DNA from: Xylanibacter caecicola
GTDB taxonomy: Bacteria > Bacteroidota > Bacteroidia > Bacteroidales > Bacteroidaceae
DNA: 64,000 nucleotides
Direction of reading: 5' to 3'
Assembly (NCBI RefSeq): GCF_013166515.1
Contig: NZ_JABKKJ010000004.1
Coordinates: 1 to 64,000 of the forward strand
Below are positions 43,448-53,258 of this stretch, piece by piece. Every line of letters starts with the position of its first letter. Position 1 is the stretch's first letter. The notes under the pieces were generated by a model, which saw nothing but the letters and a program-made list of their open reading frames with translations, had not been told where the DNA came from and made no database searches. A program made the position numbers and the translations under genes.

Positions 43448-44299
43448 TCACTTTTCCACCCTCACAACCCTTATGCCCGGCATCGTCTTTCTTCTCTGTA
43501 GATATTGATAAAGCGTCAAAGGCTCTTCCACCACCTTGTGGCGTATGCTCGAAGCGTTGAGCATGTGCAGACCGTCGCTGTGCCACACGGCTATGCCTAT
43601 GTGCTGCGTGTCAAGTCCTTTTATGCTTGTTGTCGTCGCTATTATGTCGCCGTCGTGTATTGTCCGGCGGAGCAGTCGGGTGTTCTTTACTTCCGATTTC
43701 GGTATATATCTGTATCTTTTCCCAGTCAGTTCTTTCTCGGTATTGCGTATCTTTGCAATGTATGAAGGGTTGAGATGCAGCATCCTGTAGCTCGACACGT
43801 GCGATGTCATATAATTGATATCGAGTGTCTGCACTGCTGTGAATGGCGGTGCGGGCGACTGTATCTCATGGCAAAGCCCTTTCCGTGTGTTATGTTCAAT
43901 CCACGATGTGAAGTAGTGCAGGCGGTCGGTGTAGTGAGGTTGTTTTCCTTTTGCATAGCGTATCAGGGCTATTTTGTCGCAGAAATCCTTGAATGTGGTC
44001 TTGTTTTCTTTCATGCAGAGCGTCAGGGCGAGCACGTTTTCAACGTATGTCGTACAGTCGAGTTGCCGCAGGTTTATTATCAGATGTTCCGTGTCGTTTA
44101 CCTCAAGCGTGTGAGCCACGTAGGGCAGTCCGAGCATCCGGCGTGCAAAGAACACCATGTGGTTTGTGCCGTCGGGCTGTCTTTTCGCCTCAGCGAACAG
44201 TTTCATTACATATATGCTGTCTTCTTTTTCGTATTGTACGGCTGCCCTTGCCGTGGCAAAAGAGAACAATATCAGTATTGACAATAATGTTGTTTTCAT
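43448..44299 (-). CDS. DUF1460 family protein (NlpC/P60-like amidase fold)
   Basis: 283 residues with a signal peptide (1-19, TLLSILILFSFATARA). The catalytic Cys82 lies in LDCTTYVENVLAL and the His in TQHIGIAVWHSDGL (near 235). Length and motif order fit DUF1460, a group of N-acetylmuramoyl-alanine amidase-like papain-fold enzymes. It would cut peptidoglycan fragments in the periplasm. Last gene of a leftward set with a DUF4421 protein and an oxidoreductase (gaps 37 and 7 bases). Exact bond and role not proven. Confidence 0.85.
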   Translation of the reverse strand: MKTTLLSILILFSFATARAAVQYEKEDSIYVMKLFAEAKRQPDGTNHMVFFARRMLGLPYVAHTLEVNDTEHLIINLRQLDCTTYVENVLALTLCMKENKTTFKDFCDKIALIRYAKGKQPHYTDRLHYFTSWIEHNTRKGLCHEIQSPAPPFTAVQTLDINYMTSHVSSYRMLHLNPSYIAKIRNTEKELTGKRYRYIPKSEVKNTRLLRRTIHDGDIIATTTSIKGLDTQHIGIAVWHSDGLHMLNASSIRHKVVEEPLTLYQYLQRRKTMPGIRVVRVEK

Positions 44300-44336
44300 C
44301 TTAATAAGAATTGATTTATGACATCTGCTTATGCTT

Positions 44337-45452
44337 TTATTTCTTTCCGAAGTTCATTCCTACATATATGTTCAGCGATCCGAACATGCTGTTGGTTGAA
44401 AACTGACTTTTATGATAGTTGTATGAATGCAATATCGTGCTTGCTCCGGCATACCATTTCGTATTGTTCCACACCAGACCGAAACGTCCGATGCCGTCGA
44501 TGTTTATGTCGTCGAAGTTAAAGTCGCGCAGGAAAAAGTTGTTTTTGTCAATGCGGTCTCCGTCACTCTTCTTGTATGCTAAGCCGACAGACAGCGATGC
44601 GGAGAACAGAAAGTTGCGTGCAAACACCCAGTTGTAAGCATAGCCGCCCGATATTGAATACGATGTATAGCGCACATTGTTGAACATAAGACCGTTGTCG
44701 AGCTTAATGTCTTCGCCCGTATAATCAGGATTGTTGTTCAGATTTTCCGTTATCACCCGTTCAAGTTCCTTGTGGTCCAGACTTATGTCGTGCGTCATGT
44801 AGCCTATGCCGAGCAGGGGAGAGCCGCAACTGCGCTTCTGACATGTGCTTTGACTGAATGCCGCCGGATAGGAGAACTTGCGGTGATTGAGGATATAGTA
44901 CAGGTCAAACCCCTTGATTTTTACACTAAGTCCGGAGAAGGGAATGCCTTTCAGTATCTTTTCATCCATACCGTTGCCCAAATCAGCTTTACGTATGCGG
45001 TAGTCGTTGCCCGTTTTGCGGTAATACAGGTCTATGCCGATAAGCGAACTGTAAAGGCTTAGGTCAAGTTCTTTCTTGTTTTCGCTGTGGTCGAACTTGC
45101 TTATATCAACCGTATAGCCGAGAAACACCCAGCGCCAGCCAACGTATGGACCGATTTTTACAGTGGGGCGCGGGGCAAAGGTAACCGATTGCCCCGATTT
45201 GCTGTTTATTTTATATTCCTCGTATGTAGTGGTGTTTTGCAGCATTACGGTGTAATTATAATGCTGAGGCTCGATGTAATTGGTGTCTATCTTGTTGAAG
45301 TCTCTGAAAACGCCTGTAAAAACTCGTCCTATTCTTCGGAATATGGTGTTTTTCTTTACCTTTACGCATGTATCTGCCTGTATCGGTTGGTTTTCAGCCT
45401 GCATGGCAAATGCAGGCAGGAACATCAGTAGTATGACAGCCGGATAGCGCAT
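44337..45452 (-). CDS. DUF4421 family outer-membrane-like protein
   Basis: 371 residues from the ATG at 45452 (MRYPAVILLMFLPAFAMQAE), which gives a good signal peptide and avoids overlap with the oxidoreductase gene. The mature part has many aromatic-ended strands (PTVKIGPYVGWRWVFLGYTV, then YSISGGYAYNWVFARNFLFS and LNIYVGMNFGKK at the end). DUF4421 proteins are Bacteroidetes beta-barrel-like proteins of unknown function. Outer membrane likely. Operon with the Gfo/Idh/MocA and DUF1460 genes. Confidence 0.78.
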   Translation of the reverse strand: MRYPAVILLMFLPAFAMQAENQPIQADTCVKVKKNTIFRRIGRVFTGVFRDFNKIDTNYIEPQHYNYTVMLQNTTTYEEYKINSKSGQSVTFAPRPTVKIGPYVGWRWVFLGYTVDISKFDHSENKKELDLSLYSSLIGIDLYYRKTGNDYRIRKADLGNGMDEKILKGIPFSGLSVKIKGFDLYYILNHRKFSYPAAFSQSTCQKRSCGSPLLGIGYMTHDISLDHKELERVITENLNNNPDYTGEDIKLDNGLMFNNVRYTSYSISGGYAYNWVFARNFLFSASLSVGLAYKKSDGDRIDKNNFFLRDFNFDDINIDGIGRFGLVWNNTKWYAGASTILHSYNYHKSQFSTNSMFGSLNIYVGMNFGKK

Positions 45453-45459
45453 GGGCACT

Positions 45460-46440
45460 TTAGAATTTACCAAGTATACGGTCCATTACCCAGTTTACCG
45501 GCGTTGCTGATATGCTTGTACACGAGCAGGTGCCTATGCCCTGCAGATGTTCCACCACCGATTTTATCATTGGCAGCTGTACATACTGCGGGTTGGGAAT
45601 GGTAAGCCTGACAGTGCCTTCGCTGGTGATGAGCGTTATAGGCTCGTATGTAAAGACCGAAAAACGCAGCATGCCTTTATCACCTATTATTTCTATGCGG
45701 TCTTCCTTGGCAGACTGGTGTCCGACAAAGCACCATGAACCGCTTCCCGGCAGTCCGTTTTCAAACTTGAAACATGCGCTTACGCTGTCTTCCGCCTTGT
45801 ATAGTCCGGCACGGTTGGCACACATCCCGTCTGCCTCTATTATCACTCCGAACATTTCCTGAAGCAGATCAAGCTGGTGCGGGGCAAGGTCGTAGAAGTA
45901 TCCGCCGCCTGCAATATCCGGTTGAACACGCCATGGAAGAGAGTCCGAATTATAGTCCAAGTCACGCGGAGGGCATGAAAAGCGTATCTGTACATTGATG
46001 ATTTTCCCTATTTTCCCTTCGCTTACAATATCCTTTACACGCTGGAAATAAGGAAGACATCGGCGGTAATATGCTACAAAACACGGTATTCCTGTCTGCT
46101 CGCTTACCCTGTTTATGCGTGCGCAGTCGTCGTAGCTGGCAGCAAGCGGCTTCTCTATATAAACCGGTTTGCCTGCATACATCGCCATTATGGCAAACGT
46201 GGCATGGCTCGACGGCGGTGTGGCAATATATATGGCATTCATGTCCGGGTCGTCCACAAGTTCCTGTGCGTCGGTATACCATTTGCTTATGTGGTGTTTC
46301 TCTGCATACGAACGGGCTTTTTTCTCGCTCCTGCTCATGACAGCTACAATCTGTGAACCTTCTATTTCGTTAAAAGCCGGACCGGATTTCTTTTCGGTAA
46401 CCTCTCCACAACCGATGAATCCCCAGTTTATCTGTTTCAT
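45460..46440 (-). CDS. Gfo/Idh/MocA family oxidoreductase
   Basis: 326 residues. Rossmann start INWGFIGCGEVTEKKSGPAF, then YIATPPSSHATFAIMAM and EKPLAASYDDC, the conserved EKP motif. The C-terminal half (ISVQIRF-like strand, then GGYFYDLAPHQLDLLQEMFG) forms the substrate domain with the usual H in DLAPHQLDL. NAD(P)-dependent oxidation or reduction of a sugar or inositol-like compound in the cytoplasm; substrate unknown. First gene of the leftward three-gene set, with a promoter box at 46473-46480. Confidence 0.9.
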   Translation of the reverse strand: MKQINWGFIGCGEVTEKKSGPAFNEIEGSQIVAVMSRSEKKARSYAEKHHISKWYTDAQELVDDPDMNAIYIATPPSSHATFAIMAMYAGKPVYIEKPLAASYDDCARINRVSEQTGIPCFVAYYRRCLPYFQRVKDIVSEGKIGKIINVQIRFSCPPRDLDYNSDSLPWRVQPDIAGGGYFYDLAPHQLDLLQEMFGVIIEADGMCANRAGLYKAEDSVSACFKFENGLPGSGSWCFVGHQSAKEDRIEIIGDKGMLRFSVFTYEPITLITSEGTVRLTIPNPQYVQLPMIKSVVEHLQGIGTCSCTSISATPVNWVMDRILGKF

Positions 46441-46472
46441 ATAATGCTGTATATAGTTGATGTATATATATG

Positions 46473-46480
46473 CAAAGTTA
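46473..46480 (-). promoter_or_regulatory. Promoter -7 box of the oxidoreductase operon
   Basis: Minus-strand TAACTTTG, 33 bases before the ATG at 46440. Divergent from the box at 46524-46531. Confidence 0.6.
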
Positions 46481-46523
46481 CTAATTTTTATTAATAATAT
46501 AAGTGTTGTATTTCAATAATTAT

Positions 46524-46531
46524 TACCTTTG
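46524..46531 (+). promoter_or_regulatory. Promoter -7 box of the membrane protein-hisB operon
   Basis: TACCTTTG, 22 bases before the ATG at 46554. It excludes the earlier in-frame start at 46503. Confidence 0.65.
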
Positions 46532-46553
46532 CATATATATAATTAATGTGAAA

Positions 46554-47438
46554 ATGGAATTAAAACAAGTCCCCGTTTATAAAAATCATGGTTACAGAGC
46601 GTGCATCTCTGCGGCGTTCTCTTTCTTTTGCGATAATATCAAAACTCTTCTGTCCCGTACCTGGATGTATGCCGCAGTCTTTTCTTTGCTTTTAAGCATC
46701 TTCTGCACATTGGCGTCATCACCGCAGCGTCTTTATTCCATGATGATTGAAAATCCTTATATCGTTATAGGCATTGCGGGTGTTATGTTGGTGTTCTTTG
46801 CAGCACAACTCATATTCCATTCAAGTATAACATCGTTACTCACCCGTCGTCCGGTTATGTGGAACATTCTGCGGAATTTAAAGGCGGTTGCTTCCGTATG
46901 TGCGGTTGCCATGTGTGTGTGCGCGATATTGATGACAGTGGTATTCTTTACTGCAAAGCATTATTTTAATGACGGTCATATATATATGGCTGCAGCTGTT
47001 GGCGTTGGTATTATACTGCTGTTGCTTCTGATTTTTATCCTGCCGTTTGTCTATGGCATGATGAAATATATAATGGAACCGGATGCAACCCTGCGGCAGA
47101 TGTTTACAAAGTCTTATGTTGCGGGTCTGAAACATTGGGGATTTATTTTTGCCGTTCTTACAACCGTAGCAATTTTTGTATATGTATCAAGTCATGCCGT
47201 TTTGCTTCCGGCACTGATATTGTCGTATGCCGGCAATGTTTCCGAAGCCGGTGTGATGGAGTATGGTGACGCCTCCGGGCTTCCCGCATATTTCCCTTAC
47301 GTGTTTTTTATAATATATTTTATAACATCTTTCATATCACTGTATATCAATACTATAATAATATTCGCTGCATATTATATATATGGCAGTGTGAATGTAC
47401 GTGAAGAGATGACAAGGACAAAAGGCATAAAGGCATGA
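46554..47438 (+). CDS. Integral membrane protein, unknown
   Basis: 294 residues from the ATG at 46554 ([20 protein letters not shown]). About six membrane segments (near 35-55, 75-95, 115-140, 150-175, 205-230 and 250-275). No family recognised. The gene overlaps hisB by four bases, so the two are translated together, although a functional link to histidine is not apparent. Inner membrane. Confidence 0.7.
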   Translation: MELKQVPVYKNHGYRACISAAFSFFCDNIKTLLSRTWMYAAVFSLLLSIFCTLASSPQRLYSMMIENPYIVIGIAGVMLVFFAAQLIFHSSITSLLTRRPVMWNILRNLKAVASVCAVAMCVCAILMTVVFFTAKHYFNDGHIYMAAAVGVGIILLLLLIFILPFVYGMMKYIMEPDATLRQMFTKSYVAGLKHWGFIFAVLTTVAIFVYVSSHAVLLPALILSYAGNVSEAGVMEYGDASGLPAYFPYVFFIIYFITSFISLYINTIIIFAAYYIYGSVNVREEMTRTKGIKA

Positions 47439-48511
47439 AACAGCAAAGGATACTTTTTATAGACCGCGACGGGACACTTGTTGAAGAGCCGGAAGACGAG
47501 CAGGTTGATGCTCTTGAGAAGGTGAAGTTTGTAAAAGGTGTTTTCAGAAACCTTGGATTTATACGCGAACAACTCGACTTCCGTTTCGTTATGGTCAGCA
47601 ATCAGGACGGACTTGGCACTCCGTCTTTTCCAACAGAAACGTTCCTGCCGGCACATAACTTCATACTCAACACACTTGAAGGCGAGGGTATAACATTTGA
47701 CGACATTCTGATAGACTGTCATTTTCCCGACGACAATCATCCTGACCGTAAGCCTGGTGTCGGCATGCTTGGCGGTTATATAGGCAATCCGGCGTATGAC
47801 ATAGCCGGAAGTTATGTCATCGGTGACCGTGAAACCGACCGCCGGTTGGCAGAGAATATAGGTTGCAAGGCTCTGATACTCGGACAGGACGGCATGACAT
47901 GGGACAAAATATCGGAAATACTTTTCTCCGGAGAGCGCGTTGCTGAAATAAAACGTACGACAAAAGAAACAGACATATACGTTAAGATAAATCTTGACGG
48001 GCATGGTCAGTGTGACATCTCAACCGGACTTGGCTTTTTTGACCACATGCTGGAGCAGATTGGCAGGCACGGAATGGTAGACCTTACAGTAAATACCCGT
48101 GGGGATCTTCATGTGGACGAGCATCATACAATAGAAGATACGGCAATAGCATTGGGTGAATGTATTCTGAAAGCACTTGGAGACAAGCGCGGAATTGAGC
48201 GCTACGGATATAGTCTTCCTATGGACGATTGTCTGTGTAGCGTTGCTCTTGACTTTGGCGGGCGTCCGTGGTTGGTGTGGGACGCAGAGTTTAAACGTGA
48301 TATGATAGGTGATATGCCCACAGAGATGTTCTTCCATTTCTTCAAGAGTCTGAGTGATTCGGCAAGGATGAACCTTAATGTTTCGGCACGTGGTGGCAAC
48401 GAACATCATAAGATTGAAGGTATATTCAAAGCTCTTGCACGTTCAATAAAGATGGCTGTGAGACGTGATATATATCATTATGAACTGCCCTCCACAAAGG
48501 ACATGCTGTGA
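47435..48511 (+). CDS. hisB: Bifunctional histidinol-phosphatase / imidazoleglycerol-phosphate dehydratase
   Basis: 358 residues, a fusion. The N-terminal HAD phosphatase has the nucleophile in [12 protein letters not shown] and a cysteine/histidine zinc-type loop in [17 protein letters not shown]. The C-terminal dehydratase (about 170-358) carries [29 protein letters not shown] and [17 protein letters not shown]. It performs steps 6 and 8 of histidine synthesis. It lies 30 kb from hisH-hisIE and is coupled to an unrelated membrane protein gene. A strong terminator follows. Confidence 0.95.
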   Translation: MKQQRILFIDRDGTLVEEPEDEQVDALEKVKFVKGVFRNLGFIREQLDFRFVMVSNQDGLGTPSFPTETFLPAHNFILNTLEGEGITFDDILIDCHFPDDNHPDRKPGVGMLGGYIGNPAYDIAGSYVIGDRETDRRLAENIGCKALILGQDGMTWDKISEILFSGERVAEIKRTTKETDIYVKINLDGHGQCDISTGLGFFDHMLEQIGRHGMVDLTVNTRGDLHVDEHHTIEDTAIALGECILKALGDKRGIERYGYSLPMDDCLCSVALDFGGRPWLVWDAEFKRDMIGDMPTEMFFHFFKSLSDSARMNLNVSARGGNEHHKIEGIFKALARSIKMAVRRDIYHYELPSTKDML

Positions 48512-48531
48512 TTTAGCGTAAAATAAAAATA

Positions 48532-48586
48532 CCTGCTGCCCGCATTCAGGATGTTCAATTGGTTACATCTTACTGCGGGCAGCAGG
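48532..48586 (+). terminator. Terminator after hisB (bidirectional)
   Basis: Perfect 13-bp arms (48532-48544 and 48574-48586, CCTGCTGCCCGCA) with a 29-base loop; followed by CATTTTTAT on the plus strand and an AT-rich run on the other side. It may also serve the convergent gene ending at 48635. Confidence 0.8.
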
Positions 48587-48634
48587 CATTTTTATATCAT
48601 GTATTAATGATTCTGTGTCTTATATGTTCGTTTG

Positions 48635-49441
48635 TCAGAAGTCTTCATCATCCGTGACGCCTTCCGCCGCAAGACTTAGTTCGTCCGGATCTTCCTCTAT
48701 GGTTGTACGATAGCTCTCTTCTGTCAGCTTGTCCTCATCAAACATGTCGTCGTCATCGTCTGTATTGCTGTAGCTGTCTTCAATTTCCGGTAAATCTTCA
48801 TCATCGTCATTCTCGCCCGGTTCTTTCGGTTCCTGGATGTCGGATGTGGCATGAAGTTTTTCCGCAGTAGGCTTCAGCTTGGCAAATATAGCCTCTATCC
48901 ATGAGCCTTTTTCTATTTCGAGTACCTCAAAACCGTCTGCAACCTTCTTTTCGTACATGCCTCCCGGTTTGTGAAGGCGGTCTTTGGGCAGTGTGGTGGT
49001 GCTGATGTCAAATCCACTCTGTATGATGTCCTGTATGCTTTGTGACAGAGAGTCCCAGCCGCCACCGAAGTTCCGCTCGAGTACCTCAATGAGTTTTGCG
49101 GCGGAAATGTGGCGTATGTTTTCGTATGTGAGGTCTGTAACCCTCATTATCAGTTTTTTCTTTATCGCCCAAATCAGCTTGTTGTTTTCGTCAAGCCTTA
49201 TCTGTGTAACCTTAAAATCACGGTTTTCGTATTTCTGTATCACCTCGGGCTTATCTATTTTTATCTCTTCCAGATCAAATGCACTTCTTATTATTACTGC
49301 ATAATGGTTGATATTATCTTTCAGATCGGCATCCTTTTCAGCTGCTTCCAACATTCTGAAGATGTCATTCTCCTGTAAATCCCAGACATTGCTTTTGCTC
49401 AATGTCTTTAATGTGAGTGATTTTTTTCCTGTTTCTTTCAT
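48635..49441 (-). CDS. Hypothetical protein with very acidic C-terminal tail
   Basis: 268 residues from the ATG at 49441 (MKETGKKSLTLKTLSKSNVW). The earlier in-frame ATGs lie in or next to the 3' end of the omega-amidase gene. Residues 1-205 are mixed charged and helical with no known domain (WAIKKKLIMRVTDLTYENIR, then LIEVLERNFGGGWDSLSQSI). The last 60 are dominated by Asp and Glu (NDDDEDLPEIEDS, DDDDDMFDEDK). No signal peptide, so cytoplasmic. The acidic tail may bind a basic partner or nucleic-acid-binding protein; that is conjecture. Third-party family unknown. Confidence 0.65.
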   Translation of the reverse strand: MKETGKKSLTLKTLSKSNVWDLQENDIFRMLEAAEKDADLKDNINHYAVIIRSAFDLEEIKIDKPEVIQKYENRDFKVTQIRLDENNKLIWAIKKKLIMRVTDLTYENIRHISAAKLIEVLERNFGGGWDSLSQSIQDIIQSGFDISTTTLPKDRLHKPGGMYEKKVADGFEVLEIEKGSWIEAIFAKLKPTAEKLHATSDIQEPKEPGENDDDEDLPEIEDSYSNTDDDDDMFDEDKLTEESYRTTIEEDPDELSLAAEGVTDDEDF

Positions 49442-49472
49442 ATATATTATGGTTGTTTTTTTATTTGTTTTT

Positions 49473-50225
49473 TCAATCTCTGTCATCCAAAACCCTGAAC
49501 TTGTTGCGGAAATCATGAAGGCTTTCCAAGTCTATTTCCGCCGTTATCGTCTGTTCCGCATTGCCGTTGCATTGTGCTACAGCCCTGCCGTAGGCATCAA
49601 TGATTGCGCTTCCTCCTGCATATTTACAGTTGCCGTCGGTACCGGTGCGGTTGGCGGCAAGTACATAACACTGGTTTTCTATAGCCCTTGCACGCAACAA
49701 TATCTGCCATGCGTCTTGGCGTGATGCGGGCCAATTGGCTGCCAATATTATGGCATCGTAGTCACCTTTGTAACGCAACCATGACGGAAAGCGCAGGTCG
49801 TAGCATGTGGCAAGTAAGAATTTGAAACCCTTATACACGGCGACGGTTCTCTTCGTGCCTGCCGTAAAATGTATGTTCTCACCGCCATGTCCGAACAAGT
49901 GGTGCTTGTCATAGTGACTGACGCTAAGATCCGGATGTACAAAATAGTGCCTGTTAAACCATTTCCCGTCATACGTCCGTGTGGCAACAGTTCCGCATAC
50001 GGCACAATTACCATGTGCGGCAAACTCCTTCATCCAATCGAGTGAATATCCGGTATCACCGTATTCCGTCATGTCATCGGGATTTGTAACAAATCCTGTG
50101 TTCCACATTTCAGGCAGTATGTATAAGTCTGATTTTGGAGCATTTAATATAAGACGCTCTGCATTCTTTCTGTTAAGTTCTGGCTGTGCCCATGCTATGT
50201 CTGTCTGAAGTATGGTTACTTTCAT
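49473..50225 (-). CDS. Nitrilase-superfamily omega-amidase (YafV/Nit2-like)
   Basis: 250 residues. The Glu-Lys-Cys triad of carbon-nitrogen hydrolases is visible: Glu in DLYILPEMWNTGF (near 39), Lys in SHYDKHHLFGHGGE, and Cys in LATCYDLRFPSWLR. The order and the GHGGE stretch fit omega-amidases such as YafV, which hydrolyse alpha-keto-glutaramate or succinamate, repairing by-products of glutamine transamination. Cytoplasmic. Leftward, with a promoter at 50263-50270 and the acidic-tail gene 31 bases behind. Confidence 0.88.
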   Translation of the reverse strand: MKVTILQTDIAWAQPELNRKNAERLILNAPKSDLYILPEMWNTGFVTNPDDMTEYGDTGYSLDWMKEFAAHGNCAVCGTVATRTYDGKWFNRHYFVHPDLSVSHYDKHHLFGHGGENIHFTAGTKRTVAVYKGFKFLLATCYDLRFPSWLRYKGDYDAIILAANWPASRQDAWQILLRARAIENQCYVLAANRTGTDGNCKYAGGSAIIDAYGRAVAQCNGNAEQTITAEIDLESLHDFRNKFRVLDDRD

Positions 50226-50262
50226 TACCTAAAGTGTTATCTTATGATTACAATGCCTATTG

Positions 50263-50270
50263 CAAAATTA
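50263..50270 (-). promoter_or_regulatory. Promoter -7 box of the omega-amidase gene
   Basis: Minus-strand TAATTTTG with a TTG (50289-50291) about 18 bases further upstream. 37 bases before the ATG. Confidence 0.6.
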
Positions 50271-50309
50271 ATACATTATCTTCTATCCACAAGTTTTTGG
50301 CATGTATTT

Positions 50310-50341
50310 TTTGTTTAAATGCGATATATTTCCTAATTTTG
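50310..50341 (+). promoter_or_regulatory. rarA promoter
   Basis: TTTG (50310-50313), 20 bases, TAATTTTG (50334-50341). Start near 50345-50347 against an ATG at 50350: only a few leader bases. Confidence 0.7.
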
Positions 50342-50349
50342 CATAAGAT

Positions 50350-51639
50350 ATGGCTCAACCTCTTGCTGAAAGAATGAGACCCCAAACGCTTGATCAGTAT
50401 ATCGGACAGAAACATCTGGTGGGCGAGGGTGCCGTACTGCGTAGGATGATTAATGCAGGACGCATATCGTCCTTTATTCTTTGGGGACCGCCGGGAGTTG
50501 GCAAAACCACGCTGGCGCAGATTATTTCAAAGAAACTCGATGTGCCGTTCTATACGCTGAGTGCCGTTACAAGCGGTGTAAAGGATGTGCGCGATGTCAT
50601 AGAAAAGGCGAAGAACAGCAAGTTCTTCAGTCAGTCAAGTCCTATACTTTTTATCGATGAGATACACCGTTTCAGCAAGAACCAGCAGGATTCTCTGCTC
50701 GGTGCCGTTGAAAGGGGTATCGTAACGCTTATCGGAGCCACAACGGAAAATCCTTCGTTTGAGGTGATACGCCCCTTATTGTCGCGTTGCCAGCTGTATG
50801 TGTTGAAGTCTTTGGAGAAACAGGATCTTCTGGATTTGCTAGACCGTGCGGTTAAAGAGGATGTGGAACTTAAAGCCTGTAATATCGTAATAAAGGAATA
50901 TGACGCCATTCTGAGATACAGTGGAGGAGACGCACGCAAGCTTCTTAACATACTTGAACTGGTTGTTGAGGCTCTTAAAGGGACCGGAGATGTGATAACA
51001 ATTACAGACGACTCCGTGGTGGAATGCCTTCAGCAAAATCCTTTGAGTTATGATAAGGACGGCGAGATGCACTATGATATCGTGTCGGCATTTATAAAGA
51101 GCATACGCGGTTCCGACCCCGATGCGGCGCTTTATTGGATGGCACGCATGATAGAAGGCGGTGAAGACCCGCAGTTTATAGCGCGAAGACTCGTGATAAG
51201 TGCGTCGGAAGACATCGGACTTGCCAATCCTAATGCACTGCTTATGGCAAACGCTGCATTTGACGCAGTGATGAAAATAGGGTGGCCCGAGGGACGTATA
51301 CCGTTGGCAGAGGCGGCTGTATATCTTGCGGCAAGCCCTAAAAGCAATTCGGCATACATGGGTATCGCCAATGCACTCGATGCGGTCAAGAGGACGGGAA
51401 ACCTGCCTGTGCCGCTGCATCTGCGCAATGCGCCTACAAAACTCATGGCGCAGTTGGGTTATAGTGACGGATACAAGTACTCTCACGATTATCCCGGAAA
51501 CTTTGTGCAGCAGCAGTTTATGCCCGACGGGCTTACGGAAGAGCGTATATGGCACGCTCAACACACACCGGGAGAGGAAAAGCTGTACCAACGCATGGTG
51601 CAGTGTTGGGGAGACAGATTTAAAGACAAGCAGAAATGA
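50350..51639 (+). CDS. rarA: Replication-associated recombination protein A (AAA+ ATPase)
   Basis: 429 residues. Start MAQPLAERMRPQTLDQYIGQ, Walker A GPPGVGKTT, Walker B ILFIDEIHRF and sensor GATTENPSFEV are all typical of RarA/MgsA/WRNIP1. The C-terminal tetramer domain includes DPDAALYWMARMIEGGEDP. It acts at stalled replication forks. Overlaps the next gene by four bases. Its mRNA should be nearly leaderless (see promoter). Confidence 0.95.
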   Translation: MAQPLAERMRPQTLDQYIGQKHLVGEGAVLRRMINAGRISSFILWGPPGVGKTTLAQIISKKLDVPFYTLSAVTSGVKDVRDVIEKAKNSKFFSQSSPILFIDEIHRFSKNQQDSLLGAVERGIVTLIGATTENPSFEVIRPLLSRCQLYVLKSLEKQDLLDLLDRAVKEDVELKACNIVIKEYDAILRYSGGDARKLLNILELVVEALKGTGDVITITDDSVVECLQQNPLSYDKDGEMHYDIVSAFIKSIRGSDPDAALYWMARMIEGGEDPQFIARRLVISASEDIGLANPNALLMANAAFDAVMKIGWPEGRIPLAEAAVYLAASPKSNSAYMGIANALDAVKRTGNLPVPLHLRNAPTKLMAQLGYSDGYKYSHDYPGNFVQQQFMPDGLTEERIWHAQHTPGEEKLYQRMVQCWGDRFKDKQK

Positions 51640-52592
51640 ATATAGTTGTATTGGACGGTCATTGCGTAAATCCCGGCGATTTGTCGTGGGACGCTTTGAG
51701 ACAGTTGGGCAATCTGACGGTTTACGACCGGACGTGTATCGACGATGTGGTGAGCCGTGCCGGAGATGCAGATGTGGTGCTTACCAATAAGGTTCCTTTA
51801 AGGGCGGCTCAGATACAGGCATTGCCAAAGCTCAAATATATCGGTGCTATGTCTACCGGAGTGAATATAATAGATGTAGACGAGGCCGGGCGACGGGGTA
51901 TAATTGTCACAAACATACCGGCATACAGCACGGAGAGCGTTGCCCAGATGACGTTTGCCCATATACTCAATATCACCAACCGTATAGGGATATATGCCGA
52001 CATGAACCGCAAAGGGCGTTGGTCGGGCTGTGAAGATTTCTGCTATTGGAACACTTCCCTTGCCGAACTGTCGGGCAAGACGCTCGGTATTGTGGGACTT
52101 GGCAATATAGGAATGAAGGTCGCGACAATAGCCTTGGCTTTTGGAATGGATGTGGTTGCATATACAAGTAAAGGTGCGGACGCTCTTCCGTGCCATGTCC
52201 GCAAGGCAACATTAGACGGACTGTTGGACGCAAGCGACATCATCACGCTTCATTGTCCGTTGACCGATGCCACCCGAGGCATGATAAACAAGGACACGAT
52301 AAGCAGGATGAAGCACGGGGCTATACTTATAAACACGGGCAGAGGACCGCTCGTGAACGAGGCGGATGTGGCTGTTGCACTGCGCAGCGGACAGCTTGGC
52401 GGTTATGGCGCGGATGTTATGTGCAAGGAACCGCCGGCTGCGGACAATCCGCTTTTTGCCGAATCAAATGTTTTTATAACCCCTCACATCGCATGGGCGA
52501 CGCCGGAAGCAAGGGCAAGACTTATGGATACGCTTGCAAGTAACTTGAGGTCATTTATCGAAGGAACGCCTGTCAATGTCATAAACAGATGA
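51636..52592 (+). CDS. D-2-hydroxyacid dehydrogenase (NAD-dependent)
   Basis: 318 residues. NAD-binding GIVGLGNIGMKVA, the conserved Arg in LINTGRGPLVNEADV, and His in ITPHIAWATPEARARL with the preceding Glu loop give a full active site. Candidates are glycerate/hydroxypyruvate reductase or D-lactate-type enzymes; the sequence alone does not decide. Coupled by ATGA overlaps to rarA before it and the TRIC-like channel gene after it. Confidence 0.9.
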   Translation: MNIVVLDGHCVNPGDLSWDALRQLGNLTVYDRTCIDDVVSRAGDADVVLTNKVPLRAAQIQALPKLKYIGAMSTGVNIIDVDEAGRRGIIVTNIPAYSTESVAQMTFAHILNITNRIGIYADMNRKGRWSGCEDFCYWNTSLAELSGKTLGIVGLGNIGMKVATIALAFGMDVVAYTSKGADALPCHVRKATLDGLLDASDIITLHCPLTDATRGMINKDTISRMKHGAILINTGRGPLVNEADVAVALRSGQLGGYGADVMCKEPPAADNPLFAESNVFITPHIAWATPEARARLMDTLASNLRSFIEGTPVNVINR

Positions 52593-53218
52593 ATACAATA
52601 CTCATAATAATAGAGTTTCTTGGTACATTTGCCTTTGCCATATCCGGAATACGAATGGCTGCAGCCAAGCATTTCGATTGGTTCGGCGGTTATGTTGTCG
52701 GTCTTGCCACGGCCATAGGCGGCGGAACGATACGCGATGTGATGCTCGGGCTTACCCCGTTCTGGATGACAAAGTCCATATATATAATATGTACGGCTGC
52801 GGCGCTGATGCTTGTTATTTTGTTTAAGAAACGTCTTACGCAATTGCATAACACGTGGTTTCTTTTCGATACCCTCGGTCTTGCCCTGTTCACCATCGCC
52901 GGAATACAGAAGTCTCTTTATGCCGGATTTCCTTTTTGGGTGGCAATAATAATGGGCTGTATCACTGGTGCTGCAGGCGGAGTTATACGTGATGTGCTTA
53001 TAAACGAAGTCCCTTTGATATTCAGAAAAGAGATTTATGCCATCGCATGTCTTATCGGCGGTGTCGTATATCAGCTCTGTTCATTGCTTGGTTTCAATCT
53101 TGAAATAGCATCCCTGTTCAGCTTTATATCGGTTGTAGTGGTAAGAATATTGGCAGTGAAGTACAAGATATCATTGCCTGTGCTTAACGAAGACGATGTT
53201 TCAGAGGGTGAGAAATGA
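52589..53218 (+). CDS. TRIC-type / UPF0126 (YicG-like) membrane channel protein
   Basis: 209 residues with seven likely membrane segments. Two repeated half-units carry GTFAFAISGIRMAA with GGGTIRDVMLG, and LALFTIAGIQKSL with GAAGGVIRDVLINEVP. This internal repeat is the hallmark of the trimeric intracellular cation channel (TRIC) family. It probably forms a monovalent cation channel in the inner membrane. Fourth-base overlap with the dehydrogenase gene. Confidence 0.88.
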   Translation: MNTILIIIEFLGTFAFAISGIRMAAAKHFDWFGGYVVGLATAIGGGTIRDVMLGLTPFWMTKSIYIICTAAALMLVILFKKRLTQLHNTWFLFDTLGLALFTIAGIQKSLYAGFPFWVAIIMGCITGAAGGVIRDVLINEVPLIFRKEIYAIACLIGGVVYQLCSLLGFNLEIASLFSFISVVVVRILAVKYKISLPVLNEDDVSEGEK

Positions 53219-53258
53219 GTAAGGATATTTACAGGACAAATAAAAAGAGTATATTGAT

